A DNA stretch of 64,000 nt, taken from Denitromonas iodatirespirans (GTDB taxonomy: Bacteria; Pseudomonadota; Gammaproteobacteria; Burkholderiales; Rhodocyclaceae). A program made the translations under genes and the position numbers. The notes beneath the pieces are model-generated. The model was not told the origin of the DNA. It searched no databases and saw nothing but the letters and a program-made list of their open reading frames with translations. The DNA lies in contig NZ_JAEKFT010000011.1 in assembly GCF_018524365.1 (NCBI RefSeq), positions 85,000-148,999 of the forward strand, given 5' to 3'. Below, in pieces: positions 27,801 through 37,200 of the stretch. Numbering within the stretch: the first letter of the stretch is position 1; every line of letters begins with the position of its first letter.

Positions 27801-30734
27801 ATGCCCATTACTGCAGCAGTTCATCGAACACTCGACGGTTTTCATCGAGGTATCCATCCGCCCTGCGGCCTTGCATACCAAACCGCGCTCAACCAGGTTG
27901 GCCTCGATTACACCATCGGCAGCCTGAGGCGTATTGACCGGCTGCTGGCTCAGCTCCGCGAGCGCACCCAGGCCGACGATTCATCGTTCATTGCCCATCC
28001 GGCAAAGCGCGAGTTCCTGCTGGTTCTTGCCTCCTATCTTGGAGAGACTTTTGCGCGCTATCTGAATACGCAGTGCACCTGGCTCTCCCAAGACGAATTC
28101 GCAGCCCATTTGCCGGCGGAGTTCGTTTCGCGCCTGGACAATTCCTTTGTGTCGTCCCGTGGATGCGTCATCGACGCCCACGGCGTCCTCTTGCCCCTCC
28201 AGGTCTTGACGCATGTGCTCTTCCGCCAGGGCCCCCAACAAACACTGACCGGCTTTTTTGATGAGTTCATTGGCGGGCTCTCAACGCTGCCGCGCCTTGT
28301 CCGCGAAGACACAGCACCTGGTCGAAACGATGACGGCGCAACGGCCCAAGCCGCCCGCCGCCTCGGCCATCTGATGGGCGCCCATGCAGGAATGATCTGC
28401 AGAAGAGTCCTGGAGTTCGGAGAGCGCGCAGCCCCCCAACTCATGGCCGAATTCGAATCGGGTCATCGGCAAACGGTGGAGCGTCCCGACACATCACCGC
28501 AAGACGCAATTGCGGCTTTTCGAAACCGTCTAGCGACGCCGGACAGCGGCCAGATCGCCGCGTCGGTGGCGTTTGATGCATGCATCAACCTTCCCAAGTT
28601 CAGAACAGACTGCCTGGCCGTTGAAGCGTCCGGGTTTCTTCCCACGGTTCGTTGCACGCTTGCTCTACCGTATCGGCACGGGGACAACCACGCGGGATTC
28701 GCGCTGTACTCGCCTCTGGTCAAGGAGACCGACCTCAGTGATGCGCATTTACGTCATCTGGCGGCAGGCTTCTTTGATGGTCTGGCATCGATTCGCGCAG
28801 AAGGTCGCACAGCGTTGCGCTTTGCCGACGAAGACTCGGCGGCTAGCCTGGAAGCACAGTACGCCCAGGGACTAACGCGCCGCCCCGGCGCCGACCCGGA
28901 TCCGTTCTTGGACCTCAACAACGGAGATCGTGAGAGACGGATACGCCAACTCAATCCGGCAGAACAGGCCTGCCTCAGCATCCAGCGCCCCGACTGGATG
29001 AACCGACATCCGCTTCGCGAGTTGCTTGATCTGGCACCTGCCTTGTATGCGGAGGGCCGCGTTGTCTGGGCCTCCGTTGTACAAGCCAACAAGCTCCTCT
29101 ATGCGCCCGGCCATGAGGGACACCCGGCCGTACTCGTCTATGACCCCGATGGGCTGACCCCTTCCTACAAGCTGGGGGACGCGGCTTCGACGCTGTTTTC
29201 CGCCCGTCGCGAACTGCAGACCCTGCGCCAGCAGGAATCCGCTGATCCCGCGTTGCTAGCCATCGCCGAATGGCTCGAGGACGAGGCAGCGCCCGGAAGC
29301 GGCATTCTCGTCCCAGACACTGGCGACTACGCGGGCCTGCTGGTGTCGTGGACGTTCTTCGATCGAAATCAGCTGCCGACAGAATGTCTGATCGATCGCC
29401 ATGTCCCCTGCATTGTCAGCCGAACAGATCCGGGCAAAATCCTACCGCTGCCCTGGCCCCTATGGCCCGATTCAAGCCTCGCCTTGTGGCGACGAGCAGA
29501 TGAAGAAAAACGGCTGCGAGAATGGGCGGAGGCCAGAAACACGTTTCTTCAACAGCTACCGCCTCATGACGACGCGCTTGAGGCGGAGCTGATCCGCTAC
29601 GCCCAAGAAGGAATGCCGCCGGAGGAGATGTCGGCGGTACTACAGTGGTCGGGAACGGGATTGCGTATGCACATGCACCCCAACCCAGCAGAATGGGAGT
29701 GCGGCCTTGCGTTCCGGCTAGCCAGCCATGCCGAACACCTTTTGGCGCATGTCGAGCACGCATGGGCCAGCCACAATGACCTGCTCGTCCCCCAAGCCCG
29801 CGCCGGATTTGCCGCGCGCTATGTGGCCCTCACAATGGAACTGCACCGGATGTCGCTCAATGAGCGGCGCAAGGTTGTTGGCAACGCGTTTTTGCTCTCG
29901 GCTGACGAATTCATGTTTGCCGCTCTGGGGTATACCGTGGGCTGCGAAGAGCATGCCTTGCGGGCTGCACGCATGCTGCTGAGAGCAATGCAGACGTCGC
30001 CCCAGTGGTTTGAACCAGGGCTTTCGCCCACCGCGGAAGCCTGCGCGCGCGTCCTTGCCGATCAACTCGGACAGCCATTCCCTGAGCACGTGCCGACAAC
30101 ACCCCGCGGGGCGCTGCTTGACTTGGCAAGCAACCGCTCTTGGCATGTACTCAACACAGACGATTTTCACAAGCAACTAGCGGCAGCCTGCGACGAATAC
30201 ACGTCGATTGCCAAACAAGGACCGTTCCGCTTCTTCCCTGTCCCATTGATGCTGATGCTCAAGCTGCGCGCCGGGCAAGATACGCAAAGCCAGGCGTGGA
30301 TGACGTTCACGCATGCCGCGATTGTGCAGATTCCATCCCGATGGCCCGCCCCTGCAGCCCTTGCCGAAGCCATGTCCGAGACAGTGACGAACGTGACTCG
30401 GCGCGCCACTGCGAAAGGGTATTCGGAAGGGAGAGTCGAAGCATCCATATGTGGCGGTCCGCCAAGCGGAGAAACGCCTTCTCCCATACCCGACAACATG
30501 AAGGACATCGACATCGGCAGCTTTCTGGAAACGGGCGACCAGCCGCTGACGCAAGACTACCAATCGTTTCGCGTCATGGTGCTCTGCATTGCCACATGCC
30601 TGTTTGCACTGCTCGTTCTCCTGACGGATCGGGCGGAGTCAGCATTGGCTACAAAGGCGGCGCTGCTGATATTTGCCGTCTTTGGCGGATCGGCGATCTA
30701 CTTTGGTCGCCGCTGGACAAGCTCTCGCCAGTAG
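27801..30734 (+). CDS. Large protein of unknown function with C-terminal membrane hairpin
   Basis: 977 residues; I do not recognise a family. ATG 27801 follows a GAGG site 6 bp upstream. Residues 1-900 appear soluble and mixed helical. A distinctive compact block at about 388-545 reads NPAEQACLS, RVVWASVVQANKLLYAPG, PAVLVYDPDG and VSWTFFDRNQLP. A helix-rich part is at about 640-735. Two membrane spans lie at about 922-941 and 951-968, leaving a short basic tail, so the bulk is probably cytoplasmic and tail-anchored. Codon use is clearly less GC3-biased than lutC or the LysR gene, and inverted REP-like repeats flank it, which suggests acquisition. No Walker, protease, nuclease or toxin motif was found. 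Confidence 0.75.
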   Translation: MPITAAVHRTLDGFHRGIHPPCGLAYQTALNQVGLDYTIGSLRRIDRLLAQLRERTQADDSSFIAHPAKREFLLVLASYLGETFARYLNTQCTWLSQDEFAAHLPAEFVSRLDNSFVSSRGCVIDAHGVLLPLQVLTHVLFRQGPQQTLTGFFDEFIGGLSTLPRLVREDTAPGRNDDGATAQAARRLGHLMGAHAGMICRRVLEFGERAAPQLMAEFESGHRQTVERPDTSPQDAIAAFRNRLATPDSGQIAASVAFDACINLPKFRTDCLAVEASGFLPTVRCTLALPYRHGDNHAGFALYSPLVKETDLSDAHLRHLAAGFFDGLASIRAEGRTALRFADEDSAASLEAQYAQGLTRRPGADPDPFLDLNNGDRERRIRQLNPAEQACLSIQRPDWMNRHPLRELLDLAPALYAEGRVVWASVVQANKLLYAPGHEGHPAVLVYDPDGLTPSYKLGDAASTLFSARRELQTLRQQESADPALLAIAEWLEDEAAPGSGILVPDTGDYAGLLVSWTFFDRNQLPTECLIDRHVPCIVSRTDPGKILPLPWPLWPDSSLALWRRADEEKRLREWAEARNTFLQQLPPHDDALEAELIRYAQEGMPPEEMSAVLQWSGTGLRMHMHPNPAEWECGLAFRLASHAEHLLAHVEHAWASHNDLLVPQARAGFAARYVALTMELHRMSLNERRKVVGNAFLLSADEFMFAALGYTVGCEEHALRAARMLLRAMQTSPQWFEPGLSPTAEACARVLADQLGQPFPEHVPTTPRGALLDLASNRSWHVLNTDDFHKQLAAACDEYTSIAKQGPFRFFPVPLMLMLKLRAGQDTQSQAWMTFTHAAIVQIPSRWPAPAALAEAMSETVTNVTRRATAKGYSEGRVEASICGGPPSGETPSPIPDNMKDIDIGSFLETGDQPLTQDYQSFRVMVLCIATCLFALLVLLTDRAESALATKAALLIFAVFGGSAIYFGRRWTSSRQ

Positions 30735-30804
30735 CGCACGACTGCGTTACGGGCTATGGCATCGTCCGGCGGGCCTCTGAGCGGGCTGCCGGACGCGTGA
30801 ATAC

Positions 30805-30831
30805 CGGCGGATACGTTTCGCTTATCCGCCC
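30805..30831 (-). repeat. REP-like repeat, inverted copy right of the 977-residue gene
   Basis: On the minus strand this reads GGGCGGATAAGCG ... TATCCGCC, matching the 27631-27658 repeat in inverted orientation. Its end touches the stop codon of the LysR gene. Confidence 0.65.
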
Positions 30832-31721
30832 TACGACATCTCGCGGGCGTAGTCGACGAAGGCCCGCAGCGGCGCCGGCATCTGGCGCCGGCCCGGGGTG
30901 TAGAGAAAAAAGCGCTCCGGCGGCGGCATCCAGTCGGCCAGCACGCGCTGCAGCCGGCCGGCCGCCAGCTGCGGTGCAATCAGCGCATCGGCCACATAGG
31001 CCAGCCCCAGCCCGGCCTCCGACGCGGCGATCACCGACGCATCCTCGTTGAACACCGGCCCGGCATCGAGCGACACCGACTGGCGCTGCCCGTCGCGCTC
31101 GAAGGCCCAGCGGAACAAGGCCCCGCCGGGGAAGCGCTGGCGCACGCAGGTGTGATCGAGCACCTCGGCCGGCACCCTCGGCAGCCGGCGACCGGCGAGA
31201 TAGACGGGCGAAGCGACCACGCTGAAGCCAGTCGCCGGCCCGATCGGCAGCGCCACCATGTCGGCCGCCAGCTGCTCGCCGAAGCGGATGCCGGCATCGA
31301 AGCCGCCGGCGACGATATCGGCCAGCGCATCGTCGGCCACCACCTCGACCTCAATCTGCGGATAGCGCGCCAGAAAGCCCGGCAGCAGCGGCATCACCAC
31401 GATCGGCATGGCGATACGCGGCACGTTCAGGCGCAGCGCGCCGCGCGGCGTGTCGCGAAAGGCGTTGAGCTCGTCGAGCGCCTGGGCGATATCGCTCAGC
31501 GCCGGGTGGAGCCGGTCGAGCAGGCGCGCACCGGCCTCGGTGGGCATCACGCTGCGGGTGCTGCGGTTGAGCAGGCGCACGCCGAGGCGCTCTTCAAGCG
31601 CGCGCACCGCATGGCTCAACGCCGAGGCCGACACCCCCATCTCGTCCGCCGCCCGGCGGAAGCTGCGCTGCCGCGCCACGCTGGCAAAGGCGGCCAGTTC
31701 GCCATAGTCGCTGCGTTTCAT
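30831..31721 (-). CDS. LysR-family transcriptional regulator
   Basis: 296 residues. The N-terminal winged helix is LAAFASVARQRSFRRAADEMGVSASALSHAVRALEERLGVRLLNRSTRSVMPTEAG (residues about 7-62). The periplasmic-binding-protein-like effector domain begins near residue 95 (GALRLNVPRIAMPIVVMPLLPGFLARYPQIEVEV). It is divergent from the GDSL hydrolase gene, about 100 bp away, and is therefore a good candidate regulator of the hydrolase and aldo/keto reductase pair. Confidence 0.9.
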   Translation of the reverse strand: MKRSDYGELAAFASVARQRSFRRAADEMGVSASALSHAVRALEERLGVRLLNRSTRSVMPTEAGARLLDRLHPALSDIAQALDELNAFRDTPRGALRLNVPRIAMPIVVMPLLPGFLARYPQIEVEVVADDALADIVAGGFDAGIRFGEQLAADMVALPIGPATGFSVVASPVYLAGRRLPRVPAEVLDHTCVRQRFPGGALFRWAFERDGQRQSVSLDAGPVFNEDASVIAASEAGLGLAYVADALIAPQLAAGRLQRVLADWMPPPERFFLYTPGRRQMPAPLRAFVDYAREMS

Positions 31722-31823
31722 TGCTGAATTCTACTCAACGCTGCATCAATCAATGCATGGATTGTTTGCACAATCGATCCGCGCCATCCTGCCGGACATC
31801 CCGACATCGCCGAGAACGCCGCC

Positions 31824-32606
31824 ATGCCTGCCCTCTTCCGCCGCCTCATCCATGGATTTTTCCTGCTCGCCCTCGCCACGCTGCTGCAGACGGCCCATGC
31901 CGACCACCTGCCGCGCGTGCTGGTGTTCGGCGACTCCAACAGCTGGGGCTGGATCGCCACGCCACAGGGCTTGCCGACCCGGCGACTGGACGACGACACG
32001 CGCTGGCCCGGCGTGCTCGCTGCCGCGCTGGCCGGCCAGGCGCGGGTCGGTGTCGACGCGCTGTCCGGCCGCACCGTGGATGTCGACTACCCCGAGCCGC
32101 TGGTCGGCCTGCCCGGCTCGCTGTTCAACGGCAGCCGCAGCCTGCCCGAAGCCCTGGCGCGCGAAACGCCGCTGGATCTGCTGATCGTGATGCTCGGCAC
32201 CAACGATCTGCGCAGCGACCTGGGCCGCACGCCCGAGGCCATCGCCCGCGGGCTGCACACGCTCATCGCGCAGACCCGCGACGTCGGCCACGGCGTGGCC
32301 ACGACCTATGCGCCGCCCAAGGTGCTGGTGGTGATCCCGCCGCCGCTGGGCGATGTCGCTGCCACGCCGCTGCGCGCCTTCTTCGGCGGCATGGAAGCCA
32401 AGTCCCGCGCGCTCGCACCGGCGGTGCGACGCACCCTGGCAGACACCGATGTGCGCATTTTCGACGCCGCCGAAGCCACCGGCGCCCTGGCCGGCGTCGA
32501 CGGCGTTCACCTCACCGCAGCCCAGCATGCGATGCTGGGCCAGGCCCTGGCGCCGCTGGTGCGCCGCGCGCTCGACCTCCCCGCCCCACAGGAGACCGCA
32601 CGATGA
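31824..32606 (+). CDS. Exported SGNH/GDSL-family hydrolase (arylesterase-like)
   Basis: 260 residues. A signal peptide (FRRLIHGFFLLALATLLQTAHA, cleavage near residue 26) precedes LVFGDSNSWGWI (block I Ser), MLGTNDLRSDLG (block III Asn) and GVDGVHLTAAQHAML (Asp/His). It shares GDS-SWG and RWPG features with the cytoplasmic protein at 4899-5558, so they are paralogues with different location. Its stop overlaps the aldo/keto reductase start by 4 bp. Confidence 0.87.
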   Translation: MPALFRRLIHGFFLLALATLLQTAHADHLPRVLVFGDSNSWGWIATPQGLPTRRLDDDTRWPGVLAAALAGQARVGVDALSGRTVDVDYPEPLVGLPGSLFNGSRSLPEALARETPLDLLIVMLGTNDLRSDLGRTPEAIARGLHTLIAQTRDVGHGVATTYAPPKVLVVIPPPLGDVAATPLRAFFGGMEAKSRALAPAVRRTLADTDVRIFDAAEATGALAGVDGVHLTAAQHAMLGQALAPLVRRALDLPAPQETAR

Positions 32607-33595
32607 TCCCCACCCGTACCCTCGGGCCCGACGGCCCCACCCTGTCCGCGCTCGGCTTCGGCTGCATGGGCATGTCGGAGTTCTACGGCCCGAGCGACGA
32701 CGCCGAGTCGCGCCGCGTGCTCGAAGCCGCCGTCGAGGCCGGCATCCAGATGTTCGACACCGCCGACACCTACGGCCTCGGCCACAACGAGCGCCTGCTC
32801 GCGCCGCTGATCGCCGCCCATGGCGCGCGCATCTGCGTGGCCACCAAGTTCGGCATCGCCCGCGAGCCGGGCCAGTACGCACGCAGCATCAACAACCAGC
32901 CCGACTACATCCGCCGCGCCTGCGACGCCTCGCGCGCCCGGCTCGGTGTCGACACCATCGATCTCTACTACTGCCACCGCCGCGACCCGGCGGTGCCCAT
33001 CGAGACCTTGATGGAGACCCTGGCCGCGCTGGTGGCCAAAGACAAGGTGCGCGCCATCGGCCTGTCGGAGGTGAGCGCCGACACCCTGCGCCGCGCCGCC
33101 GCCATCCATCCGGTGGCCGCGGTGCAGAGCGAATACTCGCTGTGGAGCCGCGAACCCGAGCGCGGCCTGCTCGACGCCTGCCGCGAACTGGGCACCACGC
33201 TGGTCGCCTACAGCCCGCTCGGCCGCGGCTTTCTCACCGGCACGCTGGCCTCGACCGACGCCCTGGCCGAGGACGACTTCCGCCGCCGCAGCCCCCGTTT
33301 TGCCGACGCGGCCATGGCGCACAACCGGCGCCTGGTGGCCGCGCTGGGCGACTTCGCCGCTGCGCGCGGCGCCACGCCGGCGCAGATCGCGCTGGCTTGG
33401 CTGGTGGGCAAGCAGCCGAACGTGATACCGATCCCCGGCACCCGCAAGATCTCGCGCCTGCAGGAGAATCTGGCCGGCGCCGCGCTGACCCTGAGCGCGA
33501 CCGAGATCGCCGAGCTCGACGCCCTGTTCGACCCGGCCGCCGTGGCCGGCGAACGCTACCCCGAGGCCGGCTGGGCCGGCATCGAGCGGACGTAG
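32603..33595 (+). CDS. Aldo/keto reductase
   Basis: 330 residues of the AKR fold (TIM barrel, NADPH-dependent). Catalytic tetrad: Asp in MFDTADTYGLGHNE (near residue 53), Tyr in the same motif (residue 58), Lys in ICVATKFG (near residue 83), and His in YYCHRRDP (near residue 124). The C-terminal NADPH-binding IPGTRKISRLQENL is present. Subgroup resembles IolS/YajO-like reductases (LGFGCMGMSEFYG start). Coupled to the upstream hydrolase; the divergent LysR may regulate both. Confidence 0.92.
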   Translation: MIPTRTLGPDGPTLSALGFGCMGMSEFYGPSDDAESRRVLEAAVEAGIQMFDTADTYGLGHNERLLAPLIAAHGARICVATKFGIAREPGQYARSINNQPDYIRRACDASRARLGVDTIDLYYCHRRDPAVPIETLMETLAALVAKDKVRAIGLSEVSADTLRRAAAIHPVAAVQSEYSLWSREPERGLLDACRELGTTLVAYSPLGRGFLTGTLASTDALAEDDFRRRSPRFADAAMAHNRRLVAALGDFAAARGATPAQIALAWLVGKQPNVIPIPGTRKISRLQENLAGAALTLSATEIAELDALFDPAAVAGERYPEAGWAGIERT

Positions 33596-33657
33596 GACGG
33601 GTTTCAACCCGCCAATCGCTCTGGCCGACACCGATGGCGGATTGAAACCCGCCCTAC
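33592..33657. repeat. Inverted-repeat element after the aldo/keto reductase
   Basis: GTAGGACGGGTTTCAA and TTGAAACCCGCCCTAC form the ends of a long imperfect hairpin, with CCGCCAATCG / CGATGGCGG inside. It begins at the reductase stop codon and probably acts as a transcript end or is a dispersed repeat; it lacks a T tract. Confidence 0.65.
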
Positions 33658-33768
33658 GGCGTCAGAATCTCAACGGCCCGTTTCGCTTGAAGCCATTCGC
33701 ACTTCGGTCTAAAAGACGTATCACCTACGTTGAACAGGAGTGCCAGGCGAATCGCCTGCATCAGCCCC

Positions 33769-34221
33769 ATGGACCGGATCGATCTGAAGATACTGGATGA
33801 GTTGCAACGCGATGCCCGGCTGTCGGTCGTCGAGATCTCGCGTCGCGTCGGCCTGACCAAGACGCCGTGCGCCGAGCGCATCCGCCGGCTCGAAAAGAGC
33901 GGCGTGATCCGCGGCTATCATGCCGAGCTCGACCCCGAGGCGATGGACGTGAGCCATGTGGTGATGGTGCAGGTGCTGCTCACCTCCACCACCGCGCAGG
34001 ACCTCAAGCGCTTCAACGAGGGGGCGCGGAAGATCCCCGAGATCGAGTCCTGCCACATGATCGCGGGCGATTTCGATTACCTGCTCAAGGTGCGCACGCG
34101 CGACATCGCCGCCTACCGCCAGGTGATGGGCGACAAGATCTCCGAGTTGCCCTGCGTGCGCCAGACGCACACCTATGTGGTGATGGAAGTCGTCAAGGAC
34201 GCGCACACCCTGCCGATCTGA
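33769..34221 (+). CDS. putR: Lrp/AsnC regulator, probable proline-catabolism regulator
   Basis: 150 residues: HTH (MDRIDLKILDELQRDARLSVVEISRRVGLTKTPCAERIRRLEKSGVI) and RAM domain (ESCHMIAGDFDYLLKVRTRDIAAYR). It closely follows the pattern of PutR/BkdR-type activators that switch on putA when proline binds. ATG 33769 starts at the conserved MDRID; an upstream TTG is less likely. It converges on putA with 44 bp between stops, including a hairpin. The putR name rests on this neighbourhood and on PutA lacking its own DNA-binding domain. Confidence 0.8.
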   Translation: MDRIDLKILDELQRDARLSVVEISRRVGLTKTPCAERIRRLEKSGVIRGYHAELDPEAMDVSHVVMVQVLLTSTTAQDLKRFNEGARKIPEIESCHMIAGDFDYLLKVRTRDIAAYRQVMGDKISELPCVRQTHTYVVMEVVKDAHTLPI

Positions 34222-34223
34222 GC

Positions 34224-34261
34224 GGCGGCGGGCGCGCGGTCGTGCCGCGGCGCCCGCCGCC
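34224..34261. terminator. GC-rich hairpin between converging putR-like gene and putA
   Basis: GGCGGCGGGCG (34224-34234) and CGCCCGCCGCC (34251-34261) pair perfectly over 11 bp. There is no T tract on either side, so it may stabilise 3' ends rather than terminate alone. Confidence 0.6.
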
Positions 34262-34265
34262 TGGC

Positions 34266-37200
34266 TTAGGCCCCCATCGTCATCAGACTGGCATTGCCGC
34301 CGGCGGCGGCGGTGTTGATGCTCAGGGTGCGCTCGTGCACCAGACGGGCCAGGTCGTACTCCGGCTCGGCCCGCACCAGCGGGCAGATCGGGCCGTCCCG
34401 GCCGGCCAGGCGCTGGCGCCAGCTGTCGGCGTCGGCATCCTTGCCGTCGAAGAGCACGGCATCGACGCCTTGCTCGAGCCAGTCGTCCTCGACCGACACC
34501 CACTGGGTCATCGGCTTGGGCAGCAGGCCGACCAGCGCCCGCGTGCTGGCATTGGCCGCAAAGACGATGCGGTTGCCGCTGGCAGCGGCGGCCAGCATCT
34601 GGTGCACCCGGGCCACCTGGTTGGTGGCCACGCCGGCCAGGCGGCCGCGCGGCACGAAGCGCAGGCTGTTGTCCTCGCCGGTGGGGCCGGGCAGGTCGAG
34701 CTTGATCCCCGACAGTCGCCGCGCCCGATAGGCATCGGCACGGTCGCGCAGCACCTGCACGTCGTCTCCCTCCAGGATGGCGCGGCCGACACCGTCGATC
34801 CACTCGAGCAGCGCCTGGAAGGGCGCCGGATCCTCGCCCGCCGTCTGCGGGCCGAGCGCGGCGCCCGGGGTGCGGCGCAGCAGGCGGTGCAGATACAGCG
34901 GCCCGCCGGCTTTCGGGCCGGTGCCCGAGCGCCCCTCGCCGCCGAAGGGCTGCACGCCGACGACGGCGCCGATCATGTTGCGATTCACATACATGTTGCC
35001 GACATGGGCGCGCTCCGCGATGCGCTCGATGCATTCGTCGATGCGCGAATGCACGCCCAGCGTGAGGCCGTAGCCGGAGGCGTTGATCTGCTCGACCACC
35101 TTGTCGATGTCGCGCGCCTTGAAGCGCAGCACATGCAGGATCGGGCCGAACTGCTCGCGCGTGAGCTCGGCCAGCGAGCCGATCTCGATCACCGTCGGCG
35201 CCACGAAGGTGCCCTTGGCGCAGGCCTCGCCGAGCGGCATGCGGGTCACCCGCGCGCCTTTTTCCTGCATGGCGGCCACATGGCGCTCCAGGTTGGCCTG
35301 CGCCTCGGCGTCGATCACCGGGCCGATGTCCACCCGCACATCGGCGGTGTTGCCCACCGACAGCTCGCGCGTGGCGCCGGCCAGCATCTCCAGCACATGG
35401 TCGGCGATGTCCGCCTGCAGACACAGCACGCGCAGCGCCGAGCAGCGCTGGCCGGCGGAGTCGAAGCTGGAGGCCACCACGTCGGCCACCACCTGCTCGG
35501 GCAGCGCGGTGGAGTCGACGATCATCACGTTCTGCCCGCCGGTCTCGGCGATCAGCGGCACGTCACCGCCGCGCGCGGCGACCTCGCGGTTGATGATGTT
35601 GGCCACGTCGGTGGAGCCGGTGAACATCACCCCGCGCACCCGCGCGTCCTTGACCAGCGCGGCGCCCACGGTTTCGCCGCGGCCGGGCAGCAGCTGCAGC
35701 ACCGCGTCGGGCACGCCGGCCTCGCGGAACAGGCGCACCGCGGCGGCGGCGATCAGCGGGGTCTGCTCGGCCGGCTTGGCGAGCACCGGGTTGCCGGCAG
35801 CCAGTGCCGCGGCCACCTGGCCGGTGAAGATGGCGAGCGGGAAGTTCCACGGGCTGATGCACAGCACCGGCCCGACCGAGCGATGCGTGCCGTTGTCGAA
35901 GCCGGCGGCCTGGGCGGCGTAGTAGCGGCAGAAGTCGACCGCTTCGCGCACCTCGGCCACGGCGTTGGCCCACGACTTGCCGGCTTCGCGCACGGCCAGG
36001 GCGATCAGCGCCGGCCCGTCGCGCTCCATCAGGTCGGCCACCCGCGCGACGATGTCGGCCCGCTCGGCGGGAGCGCGCATGGCCCAGTCGTCGGCCGCGG
36101 CATCGGCGGCCGTCAGCGCGGCTTCGACATCGGCCGCCTGCGCTTCGAGCACGGTGCCGACGATGTCGCCATGGTCGGCCGGGTTGCGCACCGGCTGCGC
36201 CGCGTCGGCGCCGCCGGCCGGCAAGGCATCGGCCAGCATCGGCGCGGCCTCGAAGCGCCGGCCGGCGCTCTTGGCCAGCGCCTCGGCCAGGCGCGCGCGC
36301 ACGGTTTCGTTGGACAGGTCGAAGCCGGCCGAATTGCGCCGTTCGGCGCCGTAGAGCTCGGCCGGCAGGGGAATCTTGGGATGCGGCGCACCGCCCAGGC
36401 GGGCGGCCTCTTCGACCGGGTCGGCGACCAGCTCCTCGATCGGCACGTTCTCGTCGACGATGCGATTGACGAAGCTGGTGTTGGCGCCGTTTTCCAGCAG
36501 CCGGCGCACCAGGTAGGCGAGCAGGGTCTCGTGGCTGCCCACCGGCGCGTAGATGCGCACCAGGCGGGCGATCTCCGGGTTGCCGACGACCTGGTCGTAG
36601 AGCGGCTCGCCCATGCCATGCAGGCACTGGAACTCGTAGCTGCCCTTCTGGTAGCCGTCGCCGGCCATGTGCATGATCGCCGCCAGACTCTGCGCGTTGT
36701 GGGTGGCGAACTGCGGGTAGATGTGCTCGCGCGCGTCGAGCAGCTTCTTCGCGCAGGCGAGGTAGGAGACGTCGGTAAACACCTTGCGGGTGAACACCGG
36801 GTAGCCGTCCAGCCCGTCGATCTGGGCGCGCTTGATCTCGGCATCCCAGTAGGCGCCCTTGACCAGGCGCACCATCAGCCGCTGGCCGCTGCGTTCGGCC
36901 AGATCGATGATGGTGTCGAGCACATAGGGCGCACGCTTCTGGTAGGCCTGCACCACAAAGCCCAGCCCGGCCCAACCGGCCAGGTCGTCGTCCAGGGCCA
37001 GGGCTTCGAGCAGGTCGAGCGACAGCTCCAGCCGGTCGGCCTCTTCGGCGTCGATGTTGAGGCCGATGTCGAAATCTCGGGCCAGCACGCACAGGCGCTT
37101 GACGCGGTGGAGCAGCTCCTTCATGACGCGGTCGGGCTGCGACCACACATAGCGCGGATGCAGCGCCGAGAGCTTGATCGAGATGCCGTTGCCGTCGACC

